A stretch of 64,000 nt of DNA. It comes from Bog-532 sp963824545 (GTDB taxonomy: Bacteria > Actinomycetota > Actinomycetes > Streptosporangiales > Streptosporangiaceae). The notes under the pieces are model-generated. The model made no database searches and was not told the DNA's origin. It was given only the letters and a program-made list of their open reading frames with translations. The position numbers and the translations under genes are program-made. The DNA is taken from the NCBI GenBank assembly GCA_963824545.1, contig CAWGPP010000004.1, forward strand, positions 1 to 64,000, in the 5' to 3' direction. Shown here in pieces: positions 8,260-16,652 of this stretch (its first letter is position 1; each line of letters opens with the position of its first letter).

Positions 8260-9434
8260 TGACAGACGCAAAGAGGGGGCGGCAGTTCGGCAACATTCGC
8301 AAGCTCTCATCGGGGCGCTACCAGGCGCGCTACCGGGGGCCTGACGGCAAGCTCCGCCCGGCTCCCTCCACCTTTCAGCGCAAGACCGACGCGGCGCGCT
8401 GGCTCAGCCTCAAGGAGACCGAGATCTCGACGGGGGAGTGGATCGCCCCGGAGCTGGGAGCGCAGGCGTTCCGTGAGTACGCCGGGCGCTGGATGCGTGA
8501 TCGCGTCCTCAAGGCGCGCACGGCCGAACTGTACGACGGTCTCCTGGCCAATCACCTGCTCCCGGCGTTCGGCGACCTGGGCATGGCCGACATTGATGAG
8601 GTGACTGTCCGTCGCTGGCGCAAGGAGCGCCTTGAGGCGGGCCCGAAGGCGGAGCGCCCGTTCGGGCCGGTGACGGTGGCTAAGGCGTACCGGCTGCTCC
8701 ATGCGATCTTCGAGACGGCGGCCGAGGATCGCATCATCTCGCGTAACCCATGCCGGATCGCGGGCGCGGACAAAGAGGAATCCGACGAGCGGGCCATCGT
8801 CCCGCTGCCCATCGTCTTCAAGCTCGCGGAGACCGTCCCGGTGCGGTACCGCACGCTGATCCTGCTGGCCACCTTCGCGGACATGCGCTGGGGCGAGCTG
8901 GTGGGGCTCCGGCGGGAGAACATCGACCTGGACACCTGCGAGATCCGGATCACCGAAACGCTGGCGCAGCTCGACAAGGGCGGCCTCCGGCCAGACACGC
9001 CCAAGTCGCGGGCTGGCCGCCGCATCGTGGCTTTCCCGGCCGAGATCGCCCCGGAGATCCGCTGGCACCTGGAGCGGTTCGCTGAACCAGGGTCGCGGGG
9101 GTTCGTCTTCGTCGGGCCGAAAGGCGGCCGGCTCCGCCGCTCGAACTTCCACCGCACCTGGGACAAGGCCCGAACCTCGGTCGGGCTGCCGGGCCTGCAC
9201 TTCCACGACCTGCGGCACACCGGCGGCACCCTCACGGCCACGACCGGTGCCACGCTGAAGGAGCTGATGGCCCGGCTCGGGCACTCCAGCGTCCGCGCGG
9301 CCCTGATCTACCAGCACGCCACCCGCGACCGGGACCAGGCCATCGCCGAGGCCCTCGGCGCGTACGTGCGCGAGGTTCGCGGCCCCGCAAAGGAGCCGGA
9401 CGACAAGGCCGAACGCGGTGCGGAAGGCGCGTGA
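8259..9434 (+). CDS. int: Tyrosine site-specific integrase
   Basis: A 391-residue phage-type integrase. Residues 1-60 form an arm-binding domain (NIRKLSSGRYQARYRGPDGK), about 70-170 the SAM-like core-binding domain, and about 180-370 the catalytic domain. The catalytic residues are all present: Arg210 (DMRWGEL), His316 and Arg319 (HDLRHT), His342 (LGHSS) and the nucleophile Tyr351 (ALIYQHAT). It recombines the element with the 3' end of a tRNA gene, here the tRNA-Gly at 9540-9610. Start ATG 8259 overlaps the end of xis. Confidence 0.95.
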   Translation: MTDAKRGRQFGNIRKLSSGRYQARYRGPDGKLRPAPSTFQRKTDAARWLSLKETEISTGEWIAPELGAQAFREYAGRWMRDRVLKARTAELYDGLLANHLLPAFGDLGMADIDEVTVRRWRKERLEAGPKAERPFGPVTVAKAYRLLHAIFETAAEDRIISRNPCRIAGADKEESDERAIVPLPIVFKLAETVPVRYRTLILLATFADMRWGELVGLRRENIDLDTCEIRITETLAQLDKGGLRPDTPKSRAGRRIVAFPAEIAPEIRWHLERFAEPGSRGFVFVGPKGGRLRRSNFHRTWDKARTSVGLPGLHFHDLRHTGGTLTATTGATLKELMARLGHSSVRAALIYQHATRDRDQAIAEALGAYVREVRGPAKEPDDKAERGAEGA

Positions 9435-9445
9435 CGCGGCATCGC

Positions 9446-9465
9446 TGTGGCACGTATGTGGCACG
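9446..9465. repeat. Direct repeats TGTGGCACG, probable integrase arm sites
   Basis: Two copies of TGTGGCACG (9446-9454 and 9457-9465) with an 11-base period lie between the integrase stop and the tRNA gene, where arm-type integrase sites are expected. Confidence 0.5.
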
Positions 9466-9539
9466 AACGGTCCGCGATTGCCCGGACCAACGCGAACCGG
9501 GAGCGACAGCACCGCCTCTGACCTGGGCTGGAGCAGGAG

Positions 9540-9610
9540 AGCGGGCGACCGGGATCGAACCGGCATGACCAGCTTGGAAGGCTGGGGCTCTACCATTGAG
9601 CTACGCCCGC
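9540..9610 (-). tRNA. tRNA-Gly (anticodon TCC)
   Basis: On the minus strand the sequence folds into a full cloverleaf: the acceptor stem GCGGGCG pairs with CGCCCGC, the anticodon stem CCAGC/GCTGG encloses loop CTTCCAA, and the T arm contains GGTTCGATCC. The discriminator is T, usual for tRNA-Gly, and CCA is not encoded. It reads GGA codons. The 3' end faces the integrase gene, so this gene is the likely attachment site. Confidence 0.95.
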
Positions 9611-9881
9611 GAAACGGCGGCAGACCGCAGGTCCGGCCGGGCCGTCAGGGGGTAGCGTACCGGCTCCGGCCCGGGCGGCGCACCGCACGCCGGGCCGTCC
9701 GCCCCGCGATCGGGGAATAGGCGATTTCCAGGTGGCCGGCCCGGTCTAGCGGGCACTGGTTCTGCACGGTGATGTTGCTGACGTCCGAACCGGCCGGAAC
9801 AAGCACACGGCAAAAGGGTGACAGTCAAGTTACTGGGACTTAACATCTTCATAAGTACCAAGCCGTACCAGTGGCATTAGG
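9611..9881. other. Intergenic region between tRNA-Gly and the PucR-type gene
   Basis: No gene is seen. It should contain the minus-strand tRNA promoter on its left and, in the AT-richer part (about 9820-9870), the promoter of the regulator gene. Confidence 0.4.
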
Positions 9882-11117
9882 GTGGCGAGGGCGATGAGAG
9901 CTACGCTGGAGCTGGCCGAAGCCGCCGATGTGTGGTACGCGCTTCCCGCGGAGATGGCCGGAACCCTGCGGATGGAAGCCGCCGCCTCAGTCGCCGAGAT
10001 GACGGAGGCGATCCGGTCTGAGGTGACCGAGTACGCACTGCCGCTCGACGACACCTACGCCAGCACTCTCGGCCGCGCTGTCCGGCACGCTGTCGGCACG
10101 TTCATCGACCGGGTGGAAGACCCCGGTACGCCGATGACCGCCATCGTGGCCGAGTTCCGCGAAATCGGTTTTGCCGCGGCACGGGAGCGGCACGGCCTCG
10201 AGCCGTTGCAGGCCGCGATGCGGCTCAGCGCACGGGTCGGCTGGCGCCGGCTGTGCCGGGTGGCCGGCGAGCAAGGGCTGGACATGCTCATGCTGGGCCA
10301 CATCGGCGAGGCCATCTTCGTCTACCTGGACGAGCTCGCGGCAGCCTCGGCCGGTGGATATCTCGATGCGCGCTCCGAACTCGCGGATGAGCGTGCGCGC
10401 CGCCGCCGGAAACTGCTGGACATGATCCTGGCCGAGCCGCCCGCGGCCGCGGACGCAATCGCCGGGATCGCCAAGGCGGCCGGGTGGGCGTTGCCGCGCC
10501 GGGTCGCCGTCATCGCCCTCGGCGATCGCCCGCCGGGCGACGCCGCGGTGGCACCGGCGCTGCCGGCGGGCGCCCTCATCGACTGGGGCCGACGGGAACC
10601 GTGCGTGCTGGTACCCGACCCGGACGGCCCCGGCCGCCTGCCCCGCATCGATCAGGCCATGCTCGGCTGGGAGGCCGCGATGGGGCCGGTCGTCCCGCTG
10701 GCCCGGGCGAGCATGTCGCTGCGCTGGGCGCGGGCCGCGCTGGGGCTGGCCGCCCGGGACATCATTGACGGGCACGGGCGTATGGTTCGGTGCGACGAGC
10801 ACCTGTCCACCCTGCTGATTTTCTCCGACGAGGAGCTGGCCGGTGCGCTGCGCGCCGCCCAGCTCGCGCCGCTGGAGCGCCTCCGCCCGGCCCAGCAGGA
10901 CCGGCTGGCCGAGACGTTGCTCGCCTGGCTGCAGCACGGTTGTAACGCCAACGAGGTGGCGGTATCCGTGCACGTTCACCCGCAGACCGTCCGCTACCGG
11001 CTTCGCCAGGTGGATGACCTGTTCGGCGACCAGCTCCGCGACCCCGACCGCCGGTTCGAGCTGGAGATCGCCCTCCGGGCGCGGCAAATGCTCCGGCGCG
11101 CCCAGCTGCCGCGCTGA
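9882..11117 (+). CDS. PucR/CdaR-type transcriptional regulator
   Basis: A 411-residue regulator. The C-terminal about 70 residues are the HTH_30 domain of PucR proteins (NANEVAVSVHVHPQTVRYRL, then LFGDQLRDPDRRFELEIALR). The middle part, with the conserved GGDEF-like fold of the family, precedes it, and the N-terminal half is the helical region common in actinobacterial paralogues. Such proteins control purine, sugar-acid or secondary metabolism; the target here is unknown, and no catabolic genes lie next to it. Start GTG 9882; ATG 9894 is equally possible. Confidence 0.85.
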   Translation: MARAMRATLELAEAADVWYALPAEMAGTLRMEAAASVAEMTEAIRSEVTEYALPLDDTYASTLGRAVRHAVGTFIDRVEDPGTPMTAIVAEFREIGFAAARERHGLEPLQAAMRLSARVGWRRLCRVAGEQGLDMLMLGHIGEAIFVYLDELAAASAGGYLDARSELADERARRRRKLLDMILAEPPAAADAIAGIAKAAGWALPRRVAVIALGDRPPGDAAVAPALPAGALIDWGRREPCVLVPDPDGPGRLPRIDQAMLGWEAAMGPVVPLARASMSLRWARAALGLAARDIIDGHGRMVRCDEHLSTLLIFSDEELAGALRAAQLAPLERLRPAQQDRLAETLLAWLQHGCNANEVAVSVHVHPQTVRYRLRQVDDLFGDQLRDPDRRFELEIALRARQMLRRAQLPR

Positions 11118-11416
11118 AGGCGCCAAACTCCCGCGTATCCAGCCACCGCCGAATGGCATTAACTCACGGCGTATCCACCCGTCGCGCTGACCAGTAGTAA
11201 TACGCGCACCCCAAACGGCGGCGCCGCCGGAGACAACGAAGTCACCCATTGTGCGGACGGCGTGGCCCCTTGAATCCGCTTATGGAACAACCAATGCTGA
11301 TACTCAGCCGTCTTTTATGTTGTGCATCGAATCCGGGCGCCGAACGGCCCCGACGGCCAGACCGGCCGCCGCGATGAGAAGCGCGATAAGCAGCAAACAG
11401 CAAACGAGGGGCCTGG
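11118..11416. other. Intergenic region without a gene
   Basis: No coding frame with sensible composition is seen. An AT-richer part (about 11280-11330) may hold the promoter of the polysaccharide deacetylase gene. Confidence 0.4.
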
Positions 11417-12364
11417 ATGAGAAGCGACAACGAGCCGGGGCTGAGCAGGGCGGCCATGACCCGCCGGGTCCTGCTCGCCGCGGGCGGCTTGGTGCTGCTC
11501 GGCGAGCTTGTCGCCGGCGAAGGCTCAGGAGCGACTTCCGATCAGCCGCGCAGCGGGGGCGCGCCGCGCACGCGGGCCATGCGCGACGAGGCCGGGCTGC
11601 CCCACGCCTCCGCCAGCCCGGACGCCAGCCCGAACGCGCGCCCCGTGGCCAACCGGCAGCAAGCTGAACCGGATCGCACCGCGGCCGGACAGCCGGCCAA
11701 GTCCGCGCACGCGAACGCCTCCGGCGGCCAGCCCTCCCACGAAGCCGTCCCGCGGGAGCGCCGTCCGCCGCCCGCCAACGGGCAGCCCGTCACCACCATC
11801 GATGACGGCCCGAAGGTCGTCGCGCTGACCATCGACGACGGGCCGAGCCCCACGTACACCCCGCAGATCCTCCGGCTGCTGGATTCCTACGGGATCACCG
11901 CGACGTTCTCGATGGTCGGCCGCAATGTCGCCGCCTACCCGTCGCTGGCGCGTGAGGTGAGCGCGGCCGGTCACCTCATCGTCAATCACACCTGGTCACA
12001 CGCCAACCTGCCGCTGCTGGCGCCGGTCGCCCAGGCGGACCAGATGACCCGGGCCACCGCGGTCATCCAGCAGGCGACCGGGCAGGAGCCCGCGATGTTC
12101 CGGGCCCCGTACGGCGCATGGTCACCGAACGTGCTGGCCCAGTGCCGGCAGCTGGGGCTCACGCCGCTGGACTGGTCGGTCGACCCGCGCGACTGGTCCC
12201 GCCCCGGCGTGAGCGCCATCGTGGCGAACATCATGCGGAACACCCGCACCGGCTCGATCATCCTGGAGCACGACGGCGGCGGGAACCGGTCCCAGACCGT
12301 TGCCGCGCTCACGTACGTGCTGCCCCGCCTGCTCGCCCAGGGTTTCCGTTTCGGCACCCCATAG
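11417..12364 (+). CDS. Secreted polysaccharide deacetylase (NodB domain)
   Basis: A 315-residue exported enzyme. It starts with a twin-arginine-type signal (TRRVLLAAGGLVLLGELVAG, residues about 15-34), then a disordered Ala/Pro/Ser linker to about residue 125, then a NodB deacetylase domain. Metal and catalytic motifs are intact: TIDDGP with the catalytic and metal Asp, NHTWSH with two metal His, RAPYGAWSP, and ILEHDGG with the late His. It should remove acetyl groups from cell-wall or extracellular polysaccharide. Start ATG 11417 has GAGG upstream; ATG 11456 would leave a shorter signal. It ends 69 bases before tRNA-Pro. Confidence 0.92.
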   Translation: MRSDNEPGLSRAAMTRRVLLAAGGLVLLGELVAGEGSGATSDQPRSGGAPRTRAMRDEAGLPHASASPDASPNARPVANRQQAEPDRTAAGQPAKSAHANASGGQPSHEAVPRERRPPPANGQPVTTIDDGPKVVALTIDDGPSPTYTPQILRLLDSYGITATFSMVGRNVAAYPSLAREVSAAGHLIVNHTWSHANLPLLAPVAQADQMTRATAVIQQATGQEPAMFRAPYGAWSPNVLAQCRQLGLTPLDWSVDPRDWSRPGVSAIVANIMRNTRTGSIILEHDGGGNRSQTVAALTYVLPRLLAQGFRFGTP

Positions 12365-12433
12365 CGTCCAGGCCCGCCAGCGCGGTGGTGCCGCTCCGCG
12401 ATTCACCCGGACTGGCTACACTCTCGTCAGACG

Positions 12434-12507
12434 CGGGCTGTAGCGCAGCTTGGAAGCGCACTGGCTTTGGGTGCCAGGGGTCGCGGGTTCAAATCCCGCC
12501 AGCCCGA
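12434..12507 (+). tRNA. tRNA-Pro (anticodon TGG)
   Basis: Acceptor CGGGCTG pairs with CAGCCCG, discriminator A. The anticodon stem CTGGC/GCCAG encloses TTTGGGT, giving anticodon TGG. The T arm carries GGGTTCAAATCCC. CCA is not encoded. Confidence 0.95.
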
Positions 12508-12524
12508 CCCGCTGATGCCGTGGA

Positions 12525-12567
12525 TGTGGGCAGCGTTTTCCGTTCTGTGTGAAAAACGCTGCCCACA
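12525..12567. terminator. Perfect 15-bp hairpin between convergent tRNA-Pro and small gene
   Basis: TGTGGGCAGCGTTTT (12525-12539) is exactly complementary to 12553-12567, with a 13-base loop. It lies between the end of tRNA-Pro and the end of the oppositely oriented small gene, as a bidirectional terminator would. A hairpin with a similar GGGCAG-GTTTT core occurs at 62041. Confidence 0.7.
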
Positions 12568-12577
12568 GAGGCACCCT

Positions 12578-12787
12578 TCAGCGGACGCCGCGCCCGGCCA
12601 GCCGCTGCCGGGCCGAAGGCTCCCGGCGCAGCGGACCCGACGTGCGCAGCATGAACTCGGAGAACGTTTCTGGCGGGGTGTCCGGCTGGGTCATGTACTG
12701 GTCGTAGGAGAGCCGGAGAGAGGTGAGACGGCGCTGCGCCTCGTTGCACTCGGAAATGATCTGGCTGATTCTGCGAGCCACGTTCAT
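12578..12787 (-). CDS. Small conserved-looking protein of unknown function
   Basis: A 69-residue protein (67 if GTG 12781 is used, which gives GAAGG better spacing) with an amphipathic helical N-terminus (RISQIISECNEAQRRLTSLR) and an acidic-then-basic end. There is no signal, Cys pair or known domain. The frame on this strand continues far upstream only because the opposite strand is GC-rich coding DNA; the upstream part is a shadow of the regulator gene. Composition and the natural-looking helix make the short gene likely. Divergent from the GlxA-type regulator. Confidence 0.6.
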   Translation of the reverse strand: MNVARRISQIISECNEAQRRLTSLRLSYDQYMTQPDTPPETFSEFMLRTSGPLRREPSARQRLAGRGVR

Positions 12788-12880
12788 ACCTTCATATTCA
12801 CGCCGGCGGACGCTCCGCGACAGTGGCAGGAGTGACACATTAGGATGACATCCTGCCAACCGTTCGGTCATACTTGAGCC

Positions 12881-13990
12881 ATGCTGAAGAACGTGGCGGT
12901 CGTCGTACTCGACCGCGTCGAGGCGTTCGAGCTCGGCGTGGTGTGTGAGGTATTCGGCATCGACCGGACAGACGATGGGCTGCCCGCCTACGACTTCGCG
13001 GTGGTGGCGGGCGAGCCGGGGCCGATCCACTGCAACCAGGGCTTCACGATCCAGACCTTCCATGGCCTGGACCGGCTGGAGGAGGCGGACCTGGTCGCCG
13101 TGCCCGCGGTGTCCGACCGGCGGCTGGGGGAGACCCGCCGGATTCCCGGCCTCTTCGCGCCGCGGCCCGATCCGGCCCGTTCCATACCAGGCAGCTTCGC
13201 GCGCGGCGGGGCGGAGAGCGGCCAGTTCCCCGCGCCGCTGCTGGCCGCCCTGCGCCGCGCGGCCGATCGCGGAGCCTGGGTACTGAGCGTCTGCAGCGGC
13301 GTCTTCGTGCTCGGCGAGGCGGGCCTGCTGGAGGGGCGGCGGTGCACCACGCACTGGCGGCACACCGAAGAACTGGCCCGCCGCTACCCCAGCGCCAAGG
13401 TCGACCCGGGGGTGCTGTACGTGGACGAGCAGCCGGTGATCACCAGCGCGGGCACGGCGGCCGGCATCGACGCCTGCCTGCACCTGGTGCGCAAGGAGCA
13501 AGGCTCCCGGGTGGCCAACGGGATCGCCCGCCGCATGGTCGTGCCGCCGCACCGCGACGGCGGGCAGGCCCAGTACATCGACCGGCCACTCGCCGAGACG
13601 TCCGGCGGCAGCCTCGGCGAGGTGCTCGAATGGATGGCGGTCAACCTGGGGCGGCCGCTCACGGTGGGCGACCTGGCCGCCCGCGCCCACATGTCACCGC
13701 GCACGTTCGCGCGGCGCTTCGGGCAGGAGACCGGCACCACGCCGCTGCGCTGGCTCACCTCCCAGCGCATTCTGCTGGCCCAGCAGATGCTGGAGGACAC
13801 CGACGCGACCGTCGACGCCATCGCCGAGCAGGTCGGCTTCGGCAACGCCGCTACCCTGCGTCACCACTTCCGGGCCTGGCGCGACACCACGCCCGACTCC
13901 TACCGCCGCCTGTTCCGCGGGCCGGTCGCTGGCCGGCCCGCCCTCACCCTCGCCGCCCAGCCCGATCAGGCGCCCGTCACGGCGGCCTGA
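12881..13990 (+). CDS. GlxA-type regulator: DJ-1/PfpI domain plus AraC helix-turn-helix
   Basis: A 369-residue regulator. Residues 1-190 form a DJ-1/PfpI-like domain with the nucleophile-elbow Cys138 in VLSVCSG. Residues about 245-345 are the double AraC helix-turn-helix (MSPRTFARRFGQETG, AIAEQVGFGN). A Pro/Arg-rich insertion of about 35 residues (about 80-115) splits the DJ-1 fold and is longer than usual. These proteins activate catabolic or stress genes; no target is apparent nearby. Start ATG 12881 is clear. Confidence 0.9.
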   Translation: MLKNVAVVVLDRVEAFELGVVCEVFGIDRTDDGLPAYDFAVVAGEPGPIHCNQGFTIQTFHGLDRLEEADLVAVPAVSDRRLGETRRIPGLFAPRPDPARSIPGSFARGGAESGQFPAPLLAALRRAADRGAWVLSVCSGVFVLGEAGLLEGRRCTTHWRHTEELARRYPSAKVDPGVLYVDEQPVITSAGTAAGIDACLHLVRKEQGSRVANGIARRMVVPPHRDGGQAQYIDRPLAETSGGSLGEVLEWMAVNLGRPLTVGDLAARAHMSPRTFARRFGQETGTTPLRWLTSQRILLAQQMLEDTDATVDAIAEQVGFGNAATLRHHFRAWRDTTPDSYRRLFRGPVAGRPALTLAAQPDQAPVTAA

Positions 13991-14283
13991 CGCCCGCGCC
14001 CGCCGGGTGACCGCGCTCGCGCGACCGGCCGTGGCCACCTGGCGTTTCGTTCGATGTAACGGGATGGGGCCCGGCTCATCCAGAGCCGGTCCCCGTGCCG
14101 GGTGCAGCTTCCGGCCGCCCGTGCGTCGGCATCGTCCTCCACCGGGCGGCGCGGCCGGTAGGCTTATCGGCCGTAGCCGCGGTTCTCGCCGTGGCTGATG
14201 ATCTGAGTTCCCGCGTTCCCGGTCGCCGCAGGCGGCAGGCGGTGGAGGGAACCAATGCAGGGGACACAAGGAGTGACGCCGAC
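13991..14283. other. Leader region of tig
   Basis: No gene is supported. The reading frame of tig is open through much of it, but the amino acid composition there is unlike trigger factor, and AAGGAG at 14268-14273 places the start at GTG 14284. Confidence 0.5.
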
Positions 14284-15759
14284 GTGAAAACAGACGTCGA
14301 GGAACTGAGCCCGACACGCGTCAAGCTGAGCGTGGAAGTGCCGTTCGACGAGCTGCAGCCGAGCATCGACAAGGCGTACCGCGAGGTGGCCCGGCAGGTC
14401 CGCATCCCCGGCTTCCGGCCGGGCCGGGTACCGCCGAGGATCATCGATCAGCGGATCGGCCGCGGTCCGGTCCTGGAGCAGGCCGTCAACGACGCGATTC
14501 CCGCGCTGTACGGCAAGGCGGTCGAGGAGTCGGAGCTGTTCGCGCTCGGCCGGCCGGAAGTGGAGATCACCAGCCTGGATGACGGCAAGGAGCTGTCCTT
14601 CACCGCCGAAGTGGACATCCGGCCCACGTTCGAGCTGCCCGCCCTGGACGGCATCTCGGTGACGGTCGACAACGCGACGGTGAGCCCCGATGACGTGGAG
14701 GAGTACCTCGTCAGCCTGCGTGAGCGGTTCGCCTCGCTGAAGGGCGTGCAGCGCCCGGCCGAGAGCGGCGACTTCGTTTCCATCGACCTGTCGGCCACCG
14801 TGGACGGTGAGCCGGTCGACGACGCGCAGGCCAGCGGCCTGTCGTACGAGGTGGGCAGCGGCTCGATGCTGGACGGCCTCGACGACGCCGTGACGGGCAT
14901 GGAGGCGGGGGAGTCGACGACGTTCAGCTCGGAGCTGGCCGGCGGCGAGCATGCCGGTGAGCAGGCCGAGGTCACGGTCACCGTGCACAGCGTCAAGGTC
15001 AAGGAGCTGCCGGACTTCGACGACGACTTCGCGCAGCTGGCCAGCGAGTTCGACACCATCGGCGAACTGCGGGCCGACACCCGCAAGCGGCTTGAGGCGA
15101 TGCGGCAGCAGCAGCAGGGCATCCAGGCCCGGGACCGCGCCCTGGACGCGCTGCTCGACCAGGTGGACGTGCCCCTCCCGGAGAGCATCGTCCAGGAGGA
15201 AGCGCATCGCCTGGAGCACTCCATGCACGACCAGATCCAGCGGGCCGGCGCCGAATGGGAGACCTACCTCCAGATGGTCGGCAAGACGCAGGACGAGTTC
15301 AGCACCGACCTGCAGGAGCAGGCCCGCCGCAGCGTCAAGACCGGGCTGGTCCTCGACCAGGTGGCGCGGCAGGAAGATCTCGGGGTCGACGACGCCGAGC
15401 TGTCGTACTTCGTCACCCAGCAGGCCGAGCAGATGGGGGTCGATCCGGGCCTGCTCGCGCGCCAGATCGCCGAAGGCGGCCAGATCGGCGCCGCCGCGGC
15501 CGAGGTGCTGCGGGGCAAGTCGATCGCGCTGCTGGCCAGCAAGGTGAAGATCACGGACGAGGCGGGCCACGAGCTCGACTACAACGTCCTCCTCGGCGTC
15601 GATGCCGAGGAGGACGGCGAGGACGCGAGCGACGCCGAGGCGGCGGGCGCGGCCGCGGAGGTGACCGCGGCGGACACGACGCCGGACGCCGCGGACACGA
15701 CGCCGGCCGACGCGGAAGACGGCGGGAACGGTAAAGCCGACGAGGGCGCCCAGGCTTAG
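14284..15759 (+). CDS. tig: Trigger factor, ribosome-bound chaperone and prolyl isomerase
   Basis: A 491-residue trigger factor acting at the ribosome exit tunnel. The ribosome-binding domain (residues 1-115) has the signature GFRPGRVP. An FKBP-type PPIase domain follows (about 155-240; GDFVSIDLSATVDGE), then the long helical arms of the C-terminal chaperone domain, and a strongly acidic, Ala/Asp/Glu tail of about 50 residues typical of actinobacterial versions. Start GTG 14284 is set by AAGGAG ten bases upstream. It lies upstream of the clpP operon as in Streptomyces and is followed by a strong hairpin. Confidence 0.95.
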   Translation: MKTDVEELSPTRVKLSVEVPFDELQPSIDKAYREVARQVRIPGFRPGRVPPRIIDQRIGRGPVLEQAVNDAIPALYGKAVEESELFALGRPEVEITSLDDGKELSFTAEVDIRPTFELPALDGISVTVDNATVSPDDVEEYLVSLRERFASLKGVQRPAESGDFVSIDLSATVDGEPVDDAQASGLSYEVGSGSMLDGLDDAVTGMEAGESTTFSSELAGGEHAGEQAEVTVTVHSVKVKELPDFDDDFAQLASEFDTIGELRADTRKRLEAMRQQQQGIQARDRALDALLDQVDVPLPESIVQEEAHRLEHSMHDQIQRAGAEWETYLQMVGKTQDEFSTDLQEQARRSVKTGLVLDQVARQEDLGVDDAELSYFVTQQAEQMGVDPGLLARQIAEGGQIGAAAAEVLRGKSIALLASKVKITDEAGHELDYNVLLGVDAEEDGEDASDAEAAGAAAEVTAADTTPDAADTTPADAEDGGNGKADEGAQA

Positions 15760-15804
15760 CCGCCGGGGCGCGGGGCAGCCGCCGGGTGGCGCGCGCCCCG
15801 GCGG
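15760..15804 (+). terminator. Hairpin terminator after tig
   Basis: CCGCCGGGGCGCG (15760-15772) pairs perfectly with 15792-15804 over a 19-base loop, starting at the tig stop codon. No T-run follows, as is usual in high-GC actinobacteria. Confidence 0.7.
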
Positions 15805-15827
15805 CGGTTGCCGTCGGTAACCGCGTG

Positions 15828-15838
15828 CGCCGATAGCG
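15828..15838. promoter_or_regulatory. ClgR-like operator upstream of clpP1
   Basis: CGCCGATAGCG followed by AA fits the core CGCYNANRGCG of the ClgR binding motif described in corynebacteria. It lies 147 bases before the clpP1 start. ClgR is known to activate clpP operons in actinobacteria; the site itself is inferred from the match. Confidence 0.6.
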
Positions 15839-15984
15839 AAAACCGCGCCGCCGCGGCATACCCTGCCCGGCCCGGGCGCTATCGTCCAGATCAGAGCCAT
15901 CGAACGTAACGAGGACGGCGGCGTGCCAGAGCCCCAGCCGCGCGCGGGGCGGCACATCGCGCCCAGTCAAACGAGGAGAGCGCA

Positions 15985-16623
15985 GTGACCACGGATTCCC
16001 CCCTGGAGGTGGCGTCGATCGTGCAGGCGGCTACGCCTGATGGCGCCGTCCAGCCGTTCGGTGACCAGCTGTTCCAGCGGCTGCTGCGGCACCGGATCGT
16101 CTTCCTCGGCCAGCAGGTCGATGACGACCTCGCCAACCGGATCTGCGCCGAGCTGGTGCTGCTGGCGGCCGAGGACGAGAAGCGCGACATCAGCCTGTAC
16201 ATCAACTCACCCGGCGGCTCGGTCAGCGCCGGCCTGGCCATCTACGACGTCATGCAGTACGTGCCGAACGACATCGCCACGTACGTGATGGGCATGGCCG
16301 CGTCGATGGCGCAGGTGCTGCTGTGCGCCGGGACCGCCGGCAAGCGCTTCGCCATGCCGCACGCGCAGATCCTGATGCACCAGCCGTCCGGCGGCCTCGG
16401 CGGCACCGCCACCGACATCCGGATCCAGGCCGAGCAGATGCTGTACATCAAGCGGACCATGGCCGAGCGGATCGCCTTCCACACGGGCCAGACGATCGAG
16501 CAGATCGAGCTGGACTTCGACCGCGACCGCTGGTTCACCGCCGACGAGGCCAACGACTACGGCTTTGTCGACCGGGTGGTCCGCAGCGCCACCGAGGTGC
16601 CCTCGGCGGGTCCCGTCTCATGA
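15985..16623 (+). CDS. clpP1: ATP-dependent Clp protease proteolytic subunit 1
   Basis: A 212-residue serine protease subunit that forms a mixed ClpP1P2 barrel in actinobacteria and degrades proteins fed in by ClpX or ClpC. The catalytic triad is Ser107 (GMAASMAQ), His132 (LMHQPSGG) and Asp181 (FDRDRWF). The oligomer signature INSPGGSV is present. Start GTG 15985 has GAGGAG upstream. Its stop overlaps an ATG of clpP2 (ATGA), so the two are coupled. Confidence 0.96.
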   Translation: MTTDSPLEVASIVQAATPDGAVQPFGDQLFQRLLRHRIVFLGQQVDDDLANRICAELVLLAAEDEKRDISLYINSPGGSVSAGLAIYDVMQYVPNDIATYVMGMAASMAQVLLCAGTAGKRFAMPHAQILMHQPSGGLGGTATDIRIQAEQMLYIKRTMAERIAFHTGQTIEQIELDFDRDRWFTADEANDYGFVDRVVRSATEVPSAGPVS

Positions 16624-16652
16624 ACGCCGAATACGGAACGAAGGAGCCCAAC

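Larger units (their letters stand above)
1..9540. mobile_element. Integrated pSAM2-type actinomycete integrative element, right part
   Basis: Replication initiator, excisionase and tyrosine integrase genes overlap one another and end about 105 bases from the 3' end of a tRNA-Gly gene, the standard layout at one end of actinomycete integrative elements. The 3' part of the tRNA gene presumably contains the attachment core. I found no second copy of that tRNA segment in positions 1-9500, so the other junction lies left of the window or has been lost. No FtsK/TraB-like transfer gene or regulator of the KorSA/Pra type is seen. The cargo and the insertion sequence at 4711-6358 are consistent with accretion of foreign genes. 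Confidence 0.65.

Noticed and set aside
1..9539. Second copy of the tRNA-Gly 3' part as the other attachment site
   Set aside because: No stretch resembling the tRNA T arm and acceptor end was found by eye on either strand left of the integrase.
12788..13690. Upstream extension of the small minus-strand gene at 12578
   Set aside because: It lies opposite the GlxA-type regulator and has shadow composition; only the 69-residue end looks like a protein.
14164..15957. 597-codon minus-strand frame over tig
   Set aside because: Antisense shadow with Arg/His/Gln-rich composition and no motif.
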